Assembly (NCBI RefSeq): GCF_001613935.1
Contig: NZ_LQCI01000003.1
Location: forward strand, 186,001-250,000
From: Amycolatopsis regifaucium
Lineage (GTDB): Bacteria; Actinomycetota; Actinomycetes; Mycobacteriales; Pseudonocardiaceae
Length of the DNA stretch: 64,000 bases
Direction of reading: 5' to 3'
Of this stretch, positions 33,650 through 41,506 are shown one piece after another. The notes below the pieces were generated by a model. The model was not told where the DNA came from and did no database searches. It saw nothing but the letters and a program-made list of their open reading frames with translations. The translations under genes were made by a program, and so were the position numbers. The number at the start of each line of letters is the position of its first letter. Position 1 is the stretch's first letter.

Positions 33650-34476
33650 ATCCTGCTCCTCTGGCTGAGCCGCTCGAATGCGGTGGCGTCGTGCGCGGCG
33701 AAGACCGTCACCTCGTCACCGTTGTTACTCACAAGTTCGCGCAGCCGGCGCTGGTTGTCCAGTCGTGCCGTCTTCTCCGTCTGCGTGTGCGACTCGAAGA
33801 GCCCCAATACGAAGGGGATATGCGGGTTTCGTTCCAGCTCGCCGCCGTGGAAGACGGCGTCCCCGGCGTTGAGCAGCCAGCCGTCGCCGGTGTCGACCGC
33901 GACCCCGGCGTGCCCGCGGGTGTGCCCGGCGAGCGGGATGATCAGGACGTCCGGGACACCCTCGAGTTCGCGAACGGCGTCGAAGCCGAACCACGGGTCG
34001 CCGTCGGCGCGGTAGGACTTCCACTTCGGACCGTGGCTGAACTGGACCTTCCGGTAGCGGCTCGCCTCCTTGCGGTCGATCGGCTTCTCCAGCGCCTGGA
34101 GTTCGCGCGCGTGGACGTGGACCCGCGCTTGCGGGAAGTCGACGAGCCCGCCCGCGTGATCGAGGTCGAGGTGGGTGAGCACGATGTCGCGCACGTCGGC
34201 CGGGTCGAAGCCGAGCTTGCGGATCTGGGTGGTGGCGCTGAGGTCGTCGTCACCGACCGGGTGCACCATGCGGACGAAACCGGCGCCGAGCCATTCCGCC
34301 GGGCGGGTGACGGTCGGCGTCCCGACGCCGGTCTCGACCAGCACCAGTCCGGTTTCGGTCTCCAGCAGGAGACAGTGACAGATCAGTTCCGCGCGGCGGA
34401 GAAGCCCCGGCCTGCCGTCGACGAGCTTGCCGCCGATGGGCCGCAGGGTTCCGCAGTTGAGGTGGTGGACACGCAT
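33646..34476 (-). CDS. Metallo-beta-lactamase-fold hydrolase, paralogue A
   Basis: 276 residues from ATG 34476, overlapping the TetR stop by one base (TGATG). Same motifs as the next gene: THLDLDHAGG, PLAGHTRGHAG, LNAGDAVFHGG and FAAHDA. A tandem duplication followed by divergence is the simplest origin: both begin M(K/R)VHHLNCGT and share GLLRRAE and the GDGWLL segment. Lactonase-like or esterase activity is inferred from the family. The operon order is tetR, paralogue A, paralogue B. Confidence 0.88.
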   Translation of the reverse strand: MRVHHLNCGTLRPIGGKLVDGRPGLLRRAELICHCLLLETETGLVLVETGVGTPTVTRPAEWLGAGFVRMVHPVGDDDLSATTQIRKLGFDPADVRDIVLTHLDLDHAGGLVDFPQARVHVHARELQALEKPIDRKEASRYRKVQFSHGPKWKSYRADGDPWFGFDAVRELEGVPDVLIIPLAGHTRGHAGVAVDTGDGWLLNAGDAVFHGGELERNPHIPFVLGLFESHTQTEKTARLDNQRRLRELVSNNGDEVTVFAAHDATAFERLSQRSRI

Positions 34477-35039
34477 CAGGGCAGCTCCCGTTCGAGGGTG
34501 GAGCGGAGGTGAGGGGCGATCGCGCGCAGCGGCGCGGTGTCGTGCAATGTCTTGGCCAGCAGCAAGCCGCCCTCGATGGTGGCGAGGACGACGGTCGCCA
34601 GGTGGTCCGCCTTGTCGGTCTTCAGCGCTCCGGCGATGATCGTGTGCCAGGAGATGTAGCCGTCGGCGCAGGCCTGGCGGATCACCTCGCTCTCGCCCGA
34701 CGCGTCGAGCGCGACCGTCGCGAGTGGACACCCGCGCTGGAAATCCGACTCCTCCAGTGAAGTCGCCAGCGCGTCGACGACATTCTCGACGGCGGTGACG
34801 ACGTCGGGGGAGTTCGCCACGATCGTGCGCAAGGTGTCGCAGAGGCGTTCGGCGGACTGACTGATGGCCTCGGCGGCGAGCTGCTCCTTGCCGCCGGGGA
34901 AGTGGAAGTAGAGCGATCCCTTGGGCGCGCCGCCGGCGGCGACGAGCTGATTGAGCCCGGTGGCGTGGTAACCCTGCTGGTGGAAGAGTTCGGCGGCGGA
35001 ATCGAGCATGCGCTGCCGGGTGTCGGTGCGGCGGACCAT
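34476..35039 (-). CDS. TetR regulator, LmrA/YxaF-like group
   Basis: 187 residues. DNA-binding region GYHATGLNQLVAAGGAPKGSLYFHFPGGKEQL at about 22-55, and the C-terminal half with GCPLATVALD is characteristic of the LmrA/YxaF group, regulators of efflux or flavonoid-type responses in Bacillus. First gene of an operon with the two metallo-hydrolases. A GACCGGTC palindrome 28-35 bp before its start fits the known LmrA/YxaF operator core, so autoregulation is likely. Confidence 0.9.
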   Translation of the reverse strand: MVRRTDTRQRMLDSAAELFHQQGYHATGLNQLVAAGGAPKGSLYFHFPGGKEQLAAEAISQSAERLCDTLRTIVANSPDVVTAVENVVDALATSLEESDFQRGCPLATVALDASGESEVIRQACADGYISWHTIIAGALKTDKADHLATVVLATIEGGLLLAKTLHDTAPLRAIAPHLRSTLERELP

Positions 35040-35066
35040 GCGACCGACTGTAGCTCAAACTATGAC

Positions 35067-35074
35067 GACCGGTC
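35067..35074. promoter_or_regulatory. Candidate LmrA-type operator
   Basis: GACCGGTC with flanking TA on one side (read GACCGGTCTA), just upstream of the TetR start at 35039. LmrA/YxaF regulators of Bacillus recognise a TAGACC(A/G)GTCTA-like core, so the match is suggestive. Confidence 0.45.
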
Positions 35075-35086
35075 TAGTAAGAAAGA

Positions 35087-35125
35087 TTTACACAAATATC
35101 CATGACTGAGGGGTCTTTGTGTAAA
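35087..35125. promoter_or_regulatory. Perfect 10-bp inverted repeat before the HTH/nucleotidyltransferase pair
   Basis: TTTACACAAA (35087-35096) and TTTGTGTAAA (35116-35125), exact complements separated by 19 bp, 36-74 bp before the HTH gene start. Unusually A/T-rich for the window. A likely operator for the excisionase-like HTH protein encoded next, as in self-repressing toxin-antitoxin operons. Confidence 0.55.
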
Positions 35126-35160
35126 CTGGAGAGCAAGTCGATCGTTCCGCGGGAGTGGCC

Positions 35161-35877
35161 ATGGTGAGCTCAGCCGATCTGCTCCCGGTGGCGCGGGCGG
35201 CGCAGGTTTTGGACATTTCGCGAGAGCGCGTGCGTGAACTCGTGCACGCCGGCAGGTTGGACGCGATCCGCATCGGCCGCGAACTGCTGGTCGACGCCCG
35301 GTCGGTCGAGCATCGCAGGAGCGTGGTGAAACCGTCCGCCGGTCGTCCGCTGTCCGCGCGGATGGCATGGGGGTTGTTGTGGTCGCTGAGTGGCCACGAG
35401 CCTTCGTGGGTCTCACCGGCAGAGCGGGTGCGGCTCAAGCGTTACGCGTGTGAGCGCGAGCCGGTGCACTGGCCGCGCCTGCTCTCCGGCCGCGCGCGCG
35501 TGTACCCGGTGCGTATGTTGGCCGGACCGCTGGCGCGGTTGCGGGAAGACGCGCACGCCGTCGTCAGCGGGCCCGTCGCCGCCGGGCACTACGGCGCGGA
35601 CTTGATGGCGGGCGACGCGGACGAGGAGTTCTATGTGGATGCTGCTCGGTTCGATGAGCTCGTGCGGTCACGGCGGTTTCGGCTGGACACCGCGGAGCCG
35701 AACGCGGTGATCCGGGTACCGGCTCTGTCCGGCGTCCAGCGTCCGCCGGGATCGGACGGCCACGCGATTCCCGCGGCCGTCGCCGCGGATCTGCTTGATT
35801 CCGGCGATGAGCGTTCTGTCCTTGCGGCACAACAACTTCTCACTCGTTTGGGCGAGCTGTATAAGTTCGGTGGATGA
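35161..35877 (+). CDS. Excisionase-like HTH protein, probable antitoxin
   Basis: 238 residues from ATG 35161, with GGGAG five bases upstream. The N-terminal 50 residues form a MerR/excisionase-type winged helix: VARAAQVLDISRERVRELVHAGRLDAIRIGRELLVDARSVEHRR. The rest (about 70-238) is an unrecognised domain containing GHYGADLMAGDADEEFYVD. Its stop overlaps the next gene's ATG by ATGA. This gene order, a DNA-binding protein then a nucleotidyltransferase-fold protein, is that of AbiE-like (type IV) and MNT/HEPN-like modules. The partner gene is frameshifted. Confidence 0.75.
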   Translation: MVSSADLLPVARAAQVLDISRERVRELVHAGRLDAIRIGRELLVDARSVEHRRSVVKPSAGRPLSARMAWGLLWSLSGHEPSWVSPAERVRLKRYACEREPVHWPRLLSGRARVYPVRMLAGPLARLREDAHAVVSGPVAAGHYGADLMAGDADEEFYVDAARFDELVRSRRFRLDTAEPNAVIRVPALSGVQRPPGSDGHAIPAAVAADLLDSGDERSVLAAQQLLTRLGELYKFGG

Positions 35878-36663
35878 TCGACTCTTCGGCTCGCCCCGGT
35901 CTGGGAACGCTGGCCTTGCCGTCGCTTCAGGGCGGCGGTGACCGCGTCGTGTGGCCCGCGATGTTCGACCTCGCCGACCGGCTACCCCCACCCTGGGTGA
36001 TGATCGGCGGGCAGATGGTCATCCTGCACGGTCTGCTGGCAGGACGATCGACTCCCCGCGTCACCAAGGACATCGATCTGCTCTTCGACATTCGCTTCAC
36101 GGTCGACGCGGTTTCGTCGTGCTCACCAGGTTCTCGAGGGTTTGGGTTACGACGTGGACGGCATCAGCGCAGACGGTAAGGCGCATCGCTATGTCCACGC
36201 CGGGACCGGCATGATGGTCGATCTCCTCGCGCCGGACAAACTCGGTGCTCGTGCCGCCCCGAAGCTACGGACCCCAGTGGGAAGTATTGTGCCGATCCCC
36301 GGCGGTAAGACCGCGCTGGACAATGCGCGACCGCTCATCGCGACCTTTGGCGGCAGGACAGCGACGCTGTACCTGCCGGGACTGGCTGCCGCCTTGGTGG
36401 TCAAGGTGAAGGCCCTGATCGATGAGCCGTCCCGGCCGGGCGTGCCCAGCCGTCACATCTCCGACATCGCGTTCCTGACCTCGCTGATCGACGATCCGGA
36501 CGCGCTCTTTCCCGGGGATCCACCGCACACACCTCGCTTCGGGTGTCTGGTCGATTGCCTCGACGATCCTCGGCATCCGAGTTGGCTTGCTCTGGGCTCT
36601 CCGCACGCCGAGGACGGGTTCAACGCCTGGGAGATTCTGCGTGAGACCAGGTCGAACCCCTAG
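35874..36663 (+). pseudogene. AbiEii/nucleotidyltransferase-fold toxin, single frameshift
   Basis: The first frame (from ATG 35874) encodes the nucleotidyltransferase opening: WVMIGGQMVILHGLLAGRST and the metal-binding RVTKDIDLLFD. At about 36111 the sequence changes frame by one base: the following frame reads FRRAHQVLEGLGYDVDGISADGKAHRYVHAGTG and continues open to the TAG at 36661-36663 through GGRTATLYLPGLAAALVVKVKAL. Joined, the protein would be about 262 residues, the right length for AbiEii-type toxins. Either the toxin is dead, or the base call is wrong, or the shift is programmed. Its stop shares a CTAG with the convergent acyl-CoA synthetase. Confidence 0.7.
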
Positions 36664-38168
36664 ACTCCGACGGCGGACTCCGTGCCGCCGAACCGCTGCC
36701 GCAGGTCACGCTTGAGCAGCTTCCCCGAAGCGTTCTTCGGTAACTCCACGACGAAATGCACCGATTTCGGCACCTTGTGCGCCGCCAGCGACTTCTTCGC
36801 GAACTCGATCAGTTCCGCTTCCCCGACCTGCTCCTTCGCCACGACCACCGCGGTGATCGCCTCGATCCAGCGTTCGTGCGGCAGGCCGACGACGGCGACC
36901 TCGGCGACGGCGGGATGCGCGTACAGCGCGTCCTCGACCTCGCGTGACGCGACGAGCACACCACCGGTGTTGACGACGTCCTTGATCCGGTCGACGACGA
37001 ACAGATAACCTTCTTTGTCCTGACGCACCAGATCGCCGGAGTGGAACCAGCCGCCCGCGAAAGCCTCCACCGATTCCTCGGGCTTGCCCCAATAGCCGGT
37101 GCACAGCTGCGGAGAGCGGTAGACGACCTCGCCGAGTTCGCCCGCCGGGACGTCGTTCAGCTCGGTGTCCACCACGCGCGTTTCCACGAACAGGACCGCG
37201 CGGCCGACGGAATCCGGTCGCGCGTCGTGCTCTTCGGGACGCAGGACCGTCGCGAGTGGACCGATTTCCGACTGGCCGAAGCAGTTGTAGAACCCGACTC
37301 CCGGCAGCCGCGCGCGCAGTTTCTCCAGCACCGGCACGGGCATGATCGACGCACCGTAGTAGGCCTTGGTGAGGCTGCTCAGCTCCGCGTCCGCCCAACG
37401 TGGGTCATTCGCGAGTCCCACCCAGACGGTCGGCGGGAAGAACAGCGAAGTCACGCTCTGGCGCGGGATCCGCGTGAGGATGTCGCCGAGATCGGGGGAC
37501 TCGACGAGGTGGTTCGTCGCGCCGACGGCGAGGCCGGGCATGAGGAACACGTGCAGCTGCGCCGAGTGGTACAGCGGCAGCGCGTGGAGTGGCACGTCGC
37601 GGTCGCTCAGGTCGAGCGCGGCGATGCAGGAGGAGTACTCGTGCACCAGCGCGCGGTGGGTGAGCATCGCGCCCTTCGGCCGTGAGGTCGTCCCGGAGGT
37701 GTAAAGCAGCTGCACGAGATCTTCATCGGCGACGCCGGATTCCTCATGCGGGACAATACTTTCGTCGAGTGCCCAGCTCAGTGTGTCCAGTGTGGACACA
37801 TGTTCGGACTCGACGTGCTCCGCCAGTGCCGGATCGACGAAGGCGACGGCGGGTTCGGACTGGGTGAGCAGGTACAGGAGTTCCGCGCCGCGCGCGTTGA
37901 AGTTCACCGGCACGTGCACCAGTCCGGCCCGCGCGCAACCGAGGTACAGCAACAGATACGCGTCGGAGTTCTTGCCGAAGGCCGCGACGCGGTCACCGTG
38001 GACGAGCCCGCGGTCGAGCAGCTTCGCCGCGACCCGGCCGGCCGCGCGGTCGAGTTCGGCGTAGGTCCACACGCGATCGGCGAACGTGAGCGCGACCCTG
38101 TCCGGGACGCGCCGCGCGCTGCGCTCCAGGACGCGGCCGACGGTGCTGGGGTAGCCGGGAACGGTCAT
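36660..38168 (-). CDS. Acyl-CoA synthetase (AMP-forming, FadD-like)
   Basis: 502 residues from ATG 38168. Activates a carboxylic acid to its CoA thioester through an acyl-adenylate. Motifs: P-loop YTSGTTSRPKGAMLTH near 160, YNCFGQSEIGPLATV (A5), SGDLVRQDKEGYLFVVDRIKDVVNTGG (A7-A8) and the catalytic Lys in LPKNASGKLLKRDL (A10). Medium or long-chain acids are probable but the chain length is not readable. It is a single gene, divergent from the aldose epimerase with 112 bp between. Confidence 0.92.
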   Translation of the reverse strand: MTVPGYPSTVGRVLERSARRVPDRVALTFADRVWTYAELDRAAGRVAAKLLDRGLVHGDRVAAFGKNSDAYLLLYLGCARAGLVHVPVNFNARGAELLYLLTQSEPAVAFVDPALAEHVESEHVSTLDTLSWALDESIVPHEESGVADEDLVQLLYTSGTTSRPKGAMLTHRALVHEYSSCIAALDLSDRDVPLHALPLYHSAQLHVFLMPGLAVGATNHLVESPDLGDILTRIPRQSVTSLFFPPTVWVGLANDPRWADAELSSLTKAYYGASIMPVPVLEKLRARLPGVGFYNCFGQSEIGPLATVLRPEEHDARPDSVGRAVLFVETRVVDTELNDVPAGELGEVVYRSPQLCTGYWGKPEESVEAFAGGWFHSGDLVRQDKEGYLFVVDRIKDVVNTGGVLVASREVEDALYAHPAVAEVAVVGLPHERWIEAITAVVVAKEQVGEAELIEFAKKSLAAHKVPKSVHFVVELPKNASGKLLKRDLRQRFGGTESAVGV

Positions 38169-38280
38169 CGCGGCGGTCTCCTTCGTCCGGGCGTGGCATT
38201 TCCACAGTACTTTCCCGGCCACGTTTCTCGGCACCTTTCCCGGTGACGCTTTCCCGACGGTCGCCGGTAACCTCGTCCGC

Positions 38281-39186
38281 ATGGCCAATCCCACCGGAGA
38301 GCAGTTCGAGATCACCCGCGGCAACGCCCGCGCCGTCGTCACCGAGATCGGTGCCGGGTTGCGCGCGTTCGAGGTCGGCGGGGTGCCATACGTCGAGGCG
38401 TTCGCCGAGGACGAGAAGCCGCCGAAGGGCGCGGGGCAGGTGCTGTTGCCTTGGCCGAACCGCACCAAGGGTGGCCAGTGGGTCTACCAGGGCGAGAAGC
38501 AGCAGCTCGCGATCACCGAAGCGGCGCGCGGCAACGCGATCCACGGCCTGACCCGGCACGAGGAGTGGGAGCTGCTCGAACACGCCGAATCGTCGATCAC
38601 CCTGGCCATCGACGTCCCGGCGCGGGAAGGCTGGCCGGTGCCGCTGCGCGCGACGATCACCTACGAGATCTCACCGCGCGAACTGGTCGTGACGCACGAG
38701 ATCCGCAACGAAGGCGAGAGCCCGATCGGTGTCGGGCTCGGCACGCACCCCTACTTCCGCATCGGTGACGTGCCCACCGACGAGCTGACCCTGACGCTGC
38801 CCGCGAGCCGTGTCCGGCCGTACCTCGGCGACGAGCAGATGCCGTACGCCGACGAGCAGGACGTCGAGGGCACCGAGTACGACTTCCGGTCGGGCAAGGT
38901 GCTCGCGGGCGTCGACCTGGACACGGCGTTCGGCGGGCTGAGCGTCGCCGAGGACGGCAACCACCACCACGTCCTCTCGCACGGGGACCAGGAACTGCTC
39001 GTCTGGACCGGGCCGGACTTCCGCTGGGCGCAGGTGTTCACCCCGGACGACCTGGTCGGCCGCGGCCGCGCGGTGGCGATCGAGCCGATGACCTGCCCCG
39101 CCGACGCGCTCAACACCGGCACCGACCTGATCGAGCTCGAGCCCGCCACGTCGTGGACCGGCAGCTGGGGCATCCGGGTCCGCTGA
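38281..39186 (+). CDS. Aldose 1-epimerase family protein
   Basis: 301 residues. Beta-sandwich mutarotase fold with the substrate Arg in LLPWPNRTKGGQW, catalytic His equivalents in NAIHGL and GLGTHPYFR, and the base Glu in AIEPMTCPADALNTG. Interconverts alpha and beta anomers of hexoses or acts as a sugar-phosphate mutarotase. The stop overlaps the next gene (an acetyltransferase) by TGATG, so they form a small operon. Confidence 0.9.
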   Translation: MANPTGEQFEITRGNARAVVTEIGAGLRAFEVGGVPYVEAFAEDEKPPKGAGQVLLPWPNRTKGGQWVYQGEKQQLAITEAARGNAIHGLTRHEEWELLEHAESSITLAIDVPAREGWPVPLRATITYEISPRELVVTHEIRNEGESPIGVGLGTHPYFRIGDVPTDELTLTLPASRVRPYLGDEQMPYADEQDVEGTEYDFRSGKVLAGVDLDTAFGGLSVAEDGNHHHVLSHGDQELLVWTGPDFRWAQVFTPDDLVGRGRAVAIEPMTCPADALNTGTDLIELEPATSWTGSWGIRVR

Positions 39187-39677
39187 TGACCTCGCCGCCG
39201 CCGCTCCGGCTGGGGCCCGTGGACGCGGGCGAAGTGCTCACGTTGCAGCGCGCGGCCTACGTGCCGGAGGCGAGGGCACACGGCGACCTGGACCTCCCGC
39301 CGCTGCTGGAGACCTTCGAGCAGACCAAGGACGCTCTGGGCGATCCCGCGTGTTTCGCCTGGGGGATCAGGGAAGCCGGACGGCTGGTGGCGAGCGTCCG
39401 GATCGTCGTGGACGGCGAAGCGGGTCTCGTCGGCAGGCTCATCGTGGCCCCGGACAGGCAGGGACACGGGCTCGGCAGCTCGTTGCTGCTCGCCGCCGAA
39501 GCGGCCACGCCGCCGACGGTGACCGTGTTCCGCCTGTTCACCGGAGACCGGAGCGTCGGCCCGCTGCGGATGTACGCGAAGCTCGGCTACGTCGAGACGC
39601 ACCGGACGCCCGAGGCGCACTACGAGCTGGTCCATTTCGAAAAGCCCCGCGTGCGCTCGACGGGACCAGTTCGTTAG
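39186..39677 (+). CDS. GNAT-family N-acetyltransferase
   Basis: 163 residues, ATG 39186 overlapping the epimerase stop. The acetyl-CoA binding motif A is VGRLIVAPDRQGHGLGSSLLLAAE near 85-108, with the preceding strand LVASVRIVVDGE and the last strand YAKLGYVETHRT. The acceptor is unknown. Twelve bases separate it from the amidohydrolase gene, probably in one transcript. Confidence 0.88.
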   Translation: MTSPPPLRLGPVDAGEVLTLQRAAYVPEARAHGDLDLPPLLETFEQTKDALGDPACFAWGIREAGRLVASVRIVVDGEAGLVGRLIVAPDRQGHGLGSSLLLAAEAATPPTVTVFRLFTGDRSVGPLRMYAKLGYVETHRTPEAHYELVHFEKPRVRSTGPVR

Positions 39678-39688
39678 CGTGTCAAAGT

Positions 39689-40918
39689 ATGCCGAACAAA
39701 GCACTGGTCAAGGCCATCGTCGGTGGTTACGTCGTCCCCGTCGACGGTGAACCGATAGACGGCGGCACGGTCCTCATCGAGAACGGGAAGATCGCCGCGG
39801 TCGGCACCGACGCCGACGTCGACGTCCCCGACGACGCCGAATTGATCGACGCGGCGGGCGCCTGGGTGCTGCCCGGGTTCATCGACGCGCACGCCCACCT
39901 CGGCGTCCACGAGGACGGCGAAGGCTGGTCGGGCAACGACACCAACGAGATGACCGACCCCAACGGCGCGCGGTTCCGGGCGGTCGACGGGATCGACCCG
40001 TACGAGCCAGGCTTCGACGACGCGCTCGCGGGCGGCGTCACCAGCGTCGTCATCAAGCCCGGCTCCGGGAACCCCATCGGCGGGCAGACGATCGGCCTCA
40101 AGACCTGGGGCCGGACCGTGCTCGACATGATCTTCGCCGAGGAAGTCAGCGTGAAGAGCGCGCTCGGCGAGAACCCGAAACGGGTCTACGGCGAGAAGAA
40201 GCAGACGCCGTCGACCAGGCTCGGCGTCGCGTCGATCATCCGCGACGCGTTCACCGCCGCGCGCAACTACGCCGCCCAGCGCGACCACGCCGCCGGTGAG
40301 GGCAAGCCGTTCGACGTCGACCTGACCAAGGAGACCCTGGCCAAGGTGCTCGACGGCGAGCTGTTCTGGGACCAGCACGTCCACCGCGCCGACGACATGG
40401 TCACCGCGATCCGGCTGGCCGACGAGTTCGGCTACAAGCTGGTGATCAACCACGGCACCGAAGGGCACCTGATCGCGGATGTGCTCGCCGAGCGGGACGT
40501 GCCGGTGATCCTCGGTCCGCTGTTCACCACGAAGTCCAAAGTGGAGCTGCGCAACCGCACGCTGCGCGCGCCCGGCATCCTCGCCAGGGCGGGCGTCCGG
40601 ATCGCGATCACCACGGACCACCCGGTCGTGCCGATCAACTTCCTGGTCTACCAGGCGGCGCTGTCGGTGAAGGACGGGTTGGACCCGGAGACGGCGCTGA
40701 AGGCGCTGACCGTGAACCCGGCCGCCATGCTGAACCTCGACGACAAGGTCGGCTCGCTGAAGCCTGGCCTCGACGCCGACGTCGTCCTCTGGTCGGGTGA
40801 TCCGCTGGACGTGATGAACCGCGCCATGCGGGTGTTCGTCCGCGGGCGCGAGGTCTACCACTTCGACGAGGCGACCGGGGTGGGTGTCACCGAGGAGCGC
40901 CGGTACCGGGAAGGCTGA
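39689..40918 (+). CDS. Amidohydrolase, imidazolonepropionase/dihydroorotase-like
   Basis: 409 residues from ATG 39689. Metal-dependent TIM-barrel hydrolase: first metal motif GFIDAHAHLGVHEDG near 65, then HVHRADDM, VINHGTEGH and the final Asp region ITTDHPVVP, with the composite beta domain (VLIENGKIAAVG, PGLDADVVLWSGDPLD) at both ends. The NxxQ-type region SGNPIGGQTIGLKTWGRTVLDM is typical of a large group of bacterial amidohydrolases of unproven substrate. Third gene of the epimerase-acetyltransferase unit. Confidence 0.9.
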   Translation: MPNKALVKAIVGGYVVPVDGEPIDGGTVLIENGKIAAVGTDADVDVPDDAELIDAAGAWVLPGFIDAHAHLGVHEDGEGWSGNDTNEMTDPNGARFRAVDGIDPYEPGFDDALAGGVTSVVIKPGSGNPIGGQTIGLKTWGRTVLDMIFAEEVSVKSALGENPKRVYGEKKQTPSTRLGVASIIRDAFTAARNYAAQRDHAAGEGKPFDVDLTKETLAKVLDGELFWDQHVHRADDMVTAIRLADEFGYKLVINHGTEGHLIADVLAERDVPVILGPLFTTKSKVELRNRTLRAPGILARAGVRIAITTDHPVVPINFLVYQAALSVKDGLDPETALKALTVNPAAMLNLDDKVGSLKPGLDADVVLWSGDPLDVMNRAMRVFVRGREVYHFDEATGVGVTEERRYREG

Positions 40919-40955
40919 TTTCGGGCCTTGCCAGGGGAAACCCAGTTGTGCTGTC

Positions 40956-40988
40956 ATGTGTTACACACGGGGAGGATGTGTAACACAT
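40956..40988. promoter_or_regulatory. Start-codon hairpin / double TGTGTWACACA site
   Basis: Perfect 12-bp inverted repeat: ATGTGTTACACA (40956-40967) and TGTGTAACACAT (40977-40988) around a 9-nt loop CGGGGAGGA that holds the ribosome site. The ATG of the next gene (40987) is in the right arm. Each arm contains an 11-bp palindrome, TGTGTTACACA or TGTGTAACACA, with centres 20 bp apart. Confidence 0.85.
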
Positions 40989-41502
40989 GAAGCGCTGGGT
41001 TCTTGTCCTGGTGATCGGGATCGGTTTCTTGGTCGTCACGTTGCTGTTCTCGCGCAAGGATCCGAACCTGATCAAATGTGGCGGCAGGATCATGTCGCCC
41101 GGTGACGTCTGTGAGACCACCAAGAACGGCCGCACTACCGGCGAGGACACCTACGCCGAGATGAAGGCCGCCGCGGAGTCCCGTGCGGAGACGTTCCGCG
41201 AACACGGGCTCTGGATGGCAGGGGTCGGGGTCGCGCTGACCGGTTTGGGCGCGACGATGCTGGTCCGGGGGAAGCGGCGTGCGGCGCGGGCCGGTGTGAC
41301 GGCGCCGCAAGGTGGACAGCCCCTGTCGCAAGCTCAGCCGCAATGGCAACAGCAGTGGCAGGGGCAGCCTCAGCCGGGATTCCCGCCTCAGCAGCAGTAC
41401 CAGCGACAGCCGCAGCCCGTTCAGCAGTATCCGCAGCAGGGCGGCTGGCCGCGGCAACCACCGCCACAGCAACCGCAGCAGTTCGGTCCGACAGGGCACT
41501 GA
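40987..41502 (+). CDS. Membrane protein with Gln/Pro-rich tail, unknown function
   Basis: 171 residues. Helix 1 at about 3-21, a 50-residue loop with two Cys (LIKCGGRIMSPGDVCETTKNG) that probably faces outside and may form a disulfide, helix 2 at about 75-92, then a cytoplasmic tail of about 70 residues made mostly of Gln, Pro and Gly. Such tails mediate protein contacts. The start codon is buried in a perfect inverted repeat (40956-40988), so expression is likely under special control. Not a recognised family. Confidence 0.8.
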   Translation: MKRWVLVLVIGIGFLVVTLLFSRKDPNLIKCGGRIMSPGDVCETTKNGRTTGEDTYAEMKAAAESRAETFREHGLWMAGVGVALTGLGATMLVRGKRRAARAGVTAPQGGQPLSQAQPQWQQQWQGQPQPGFPPQQQYQRQPQPVQQYPQQGGWPRQPPPQQPQQFGPTGH

Positions 41503-41506
41503 GCCG

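Noticed and set aside
36100..36145. Programmed frameshift in the nucleotidyltransferase gene
   Set aside because: There is no clear slippery heptamer with a following stem; mutation or sequencing error is simpler, so I list it as a pseudogene.
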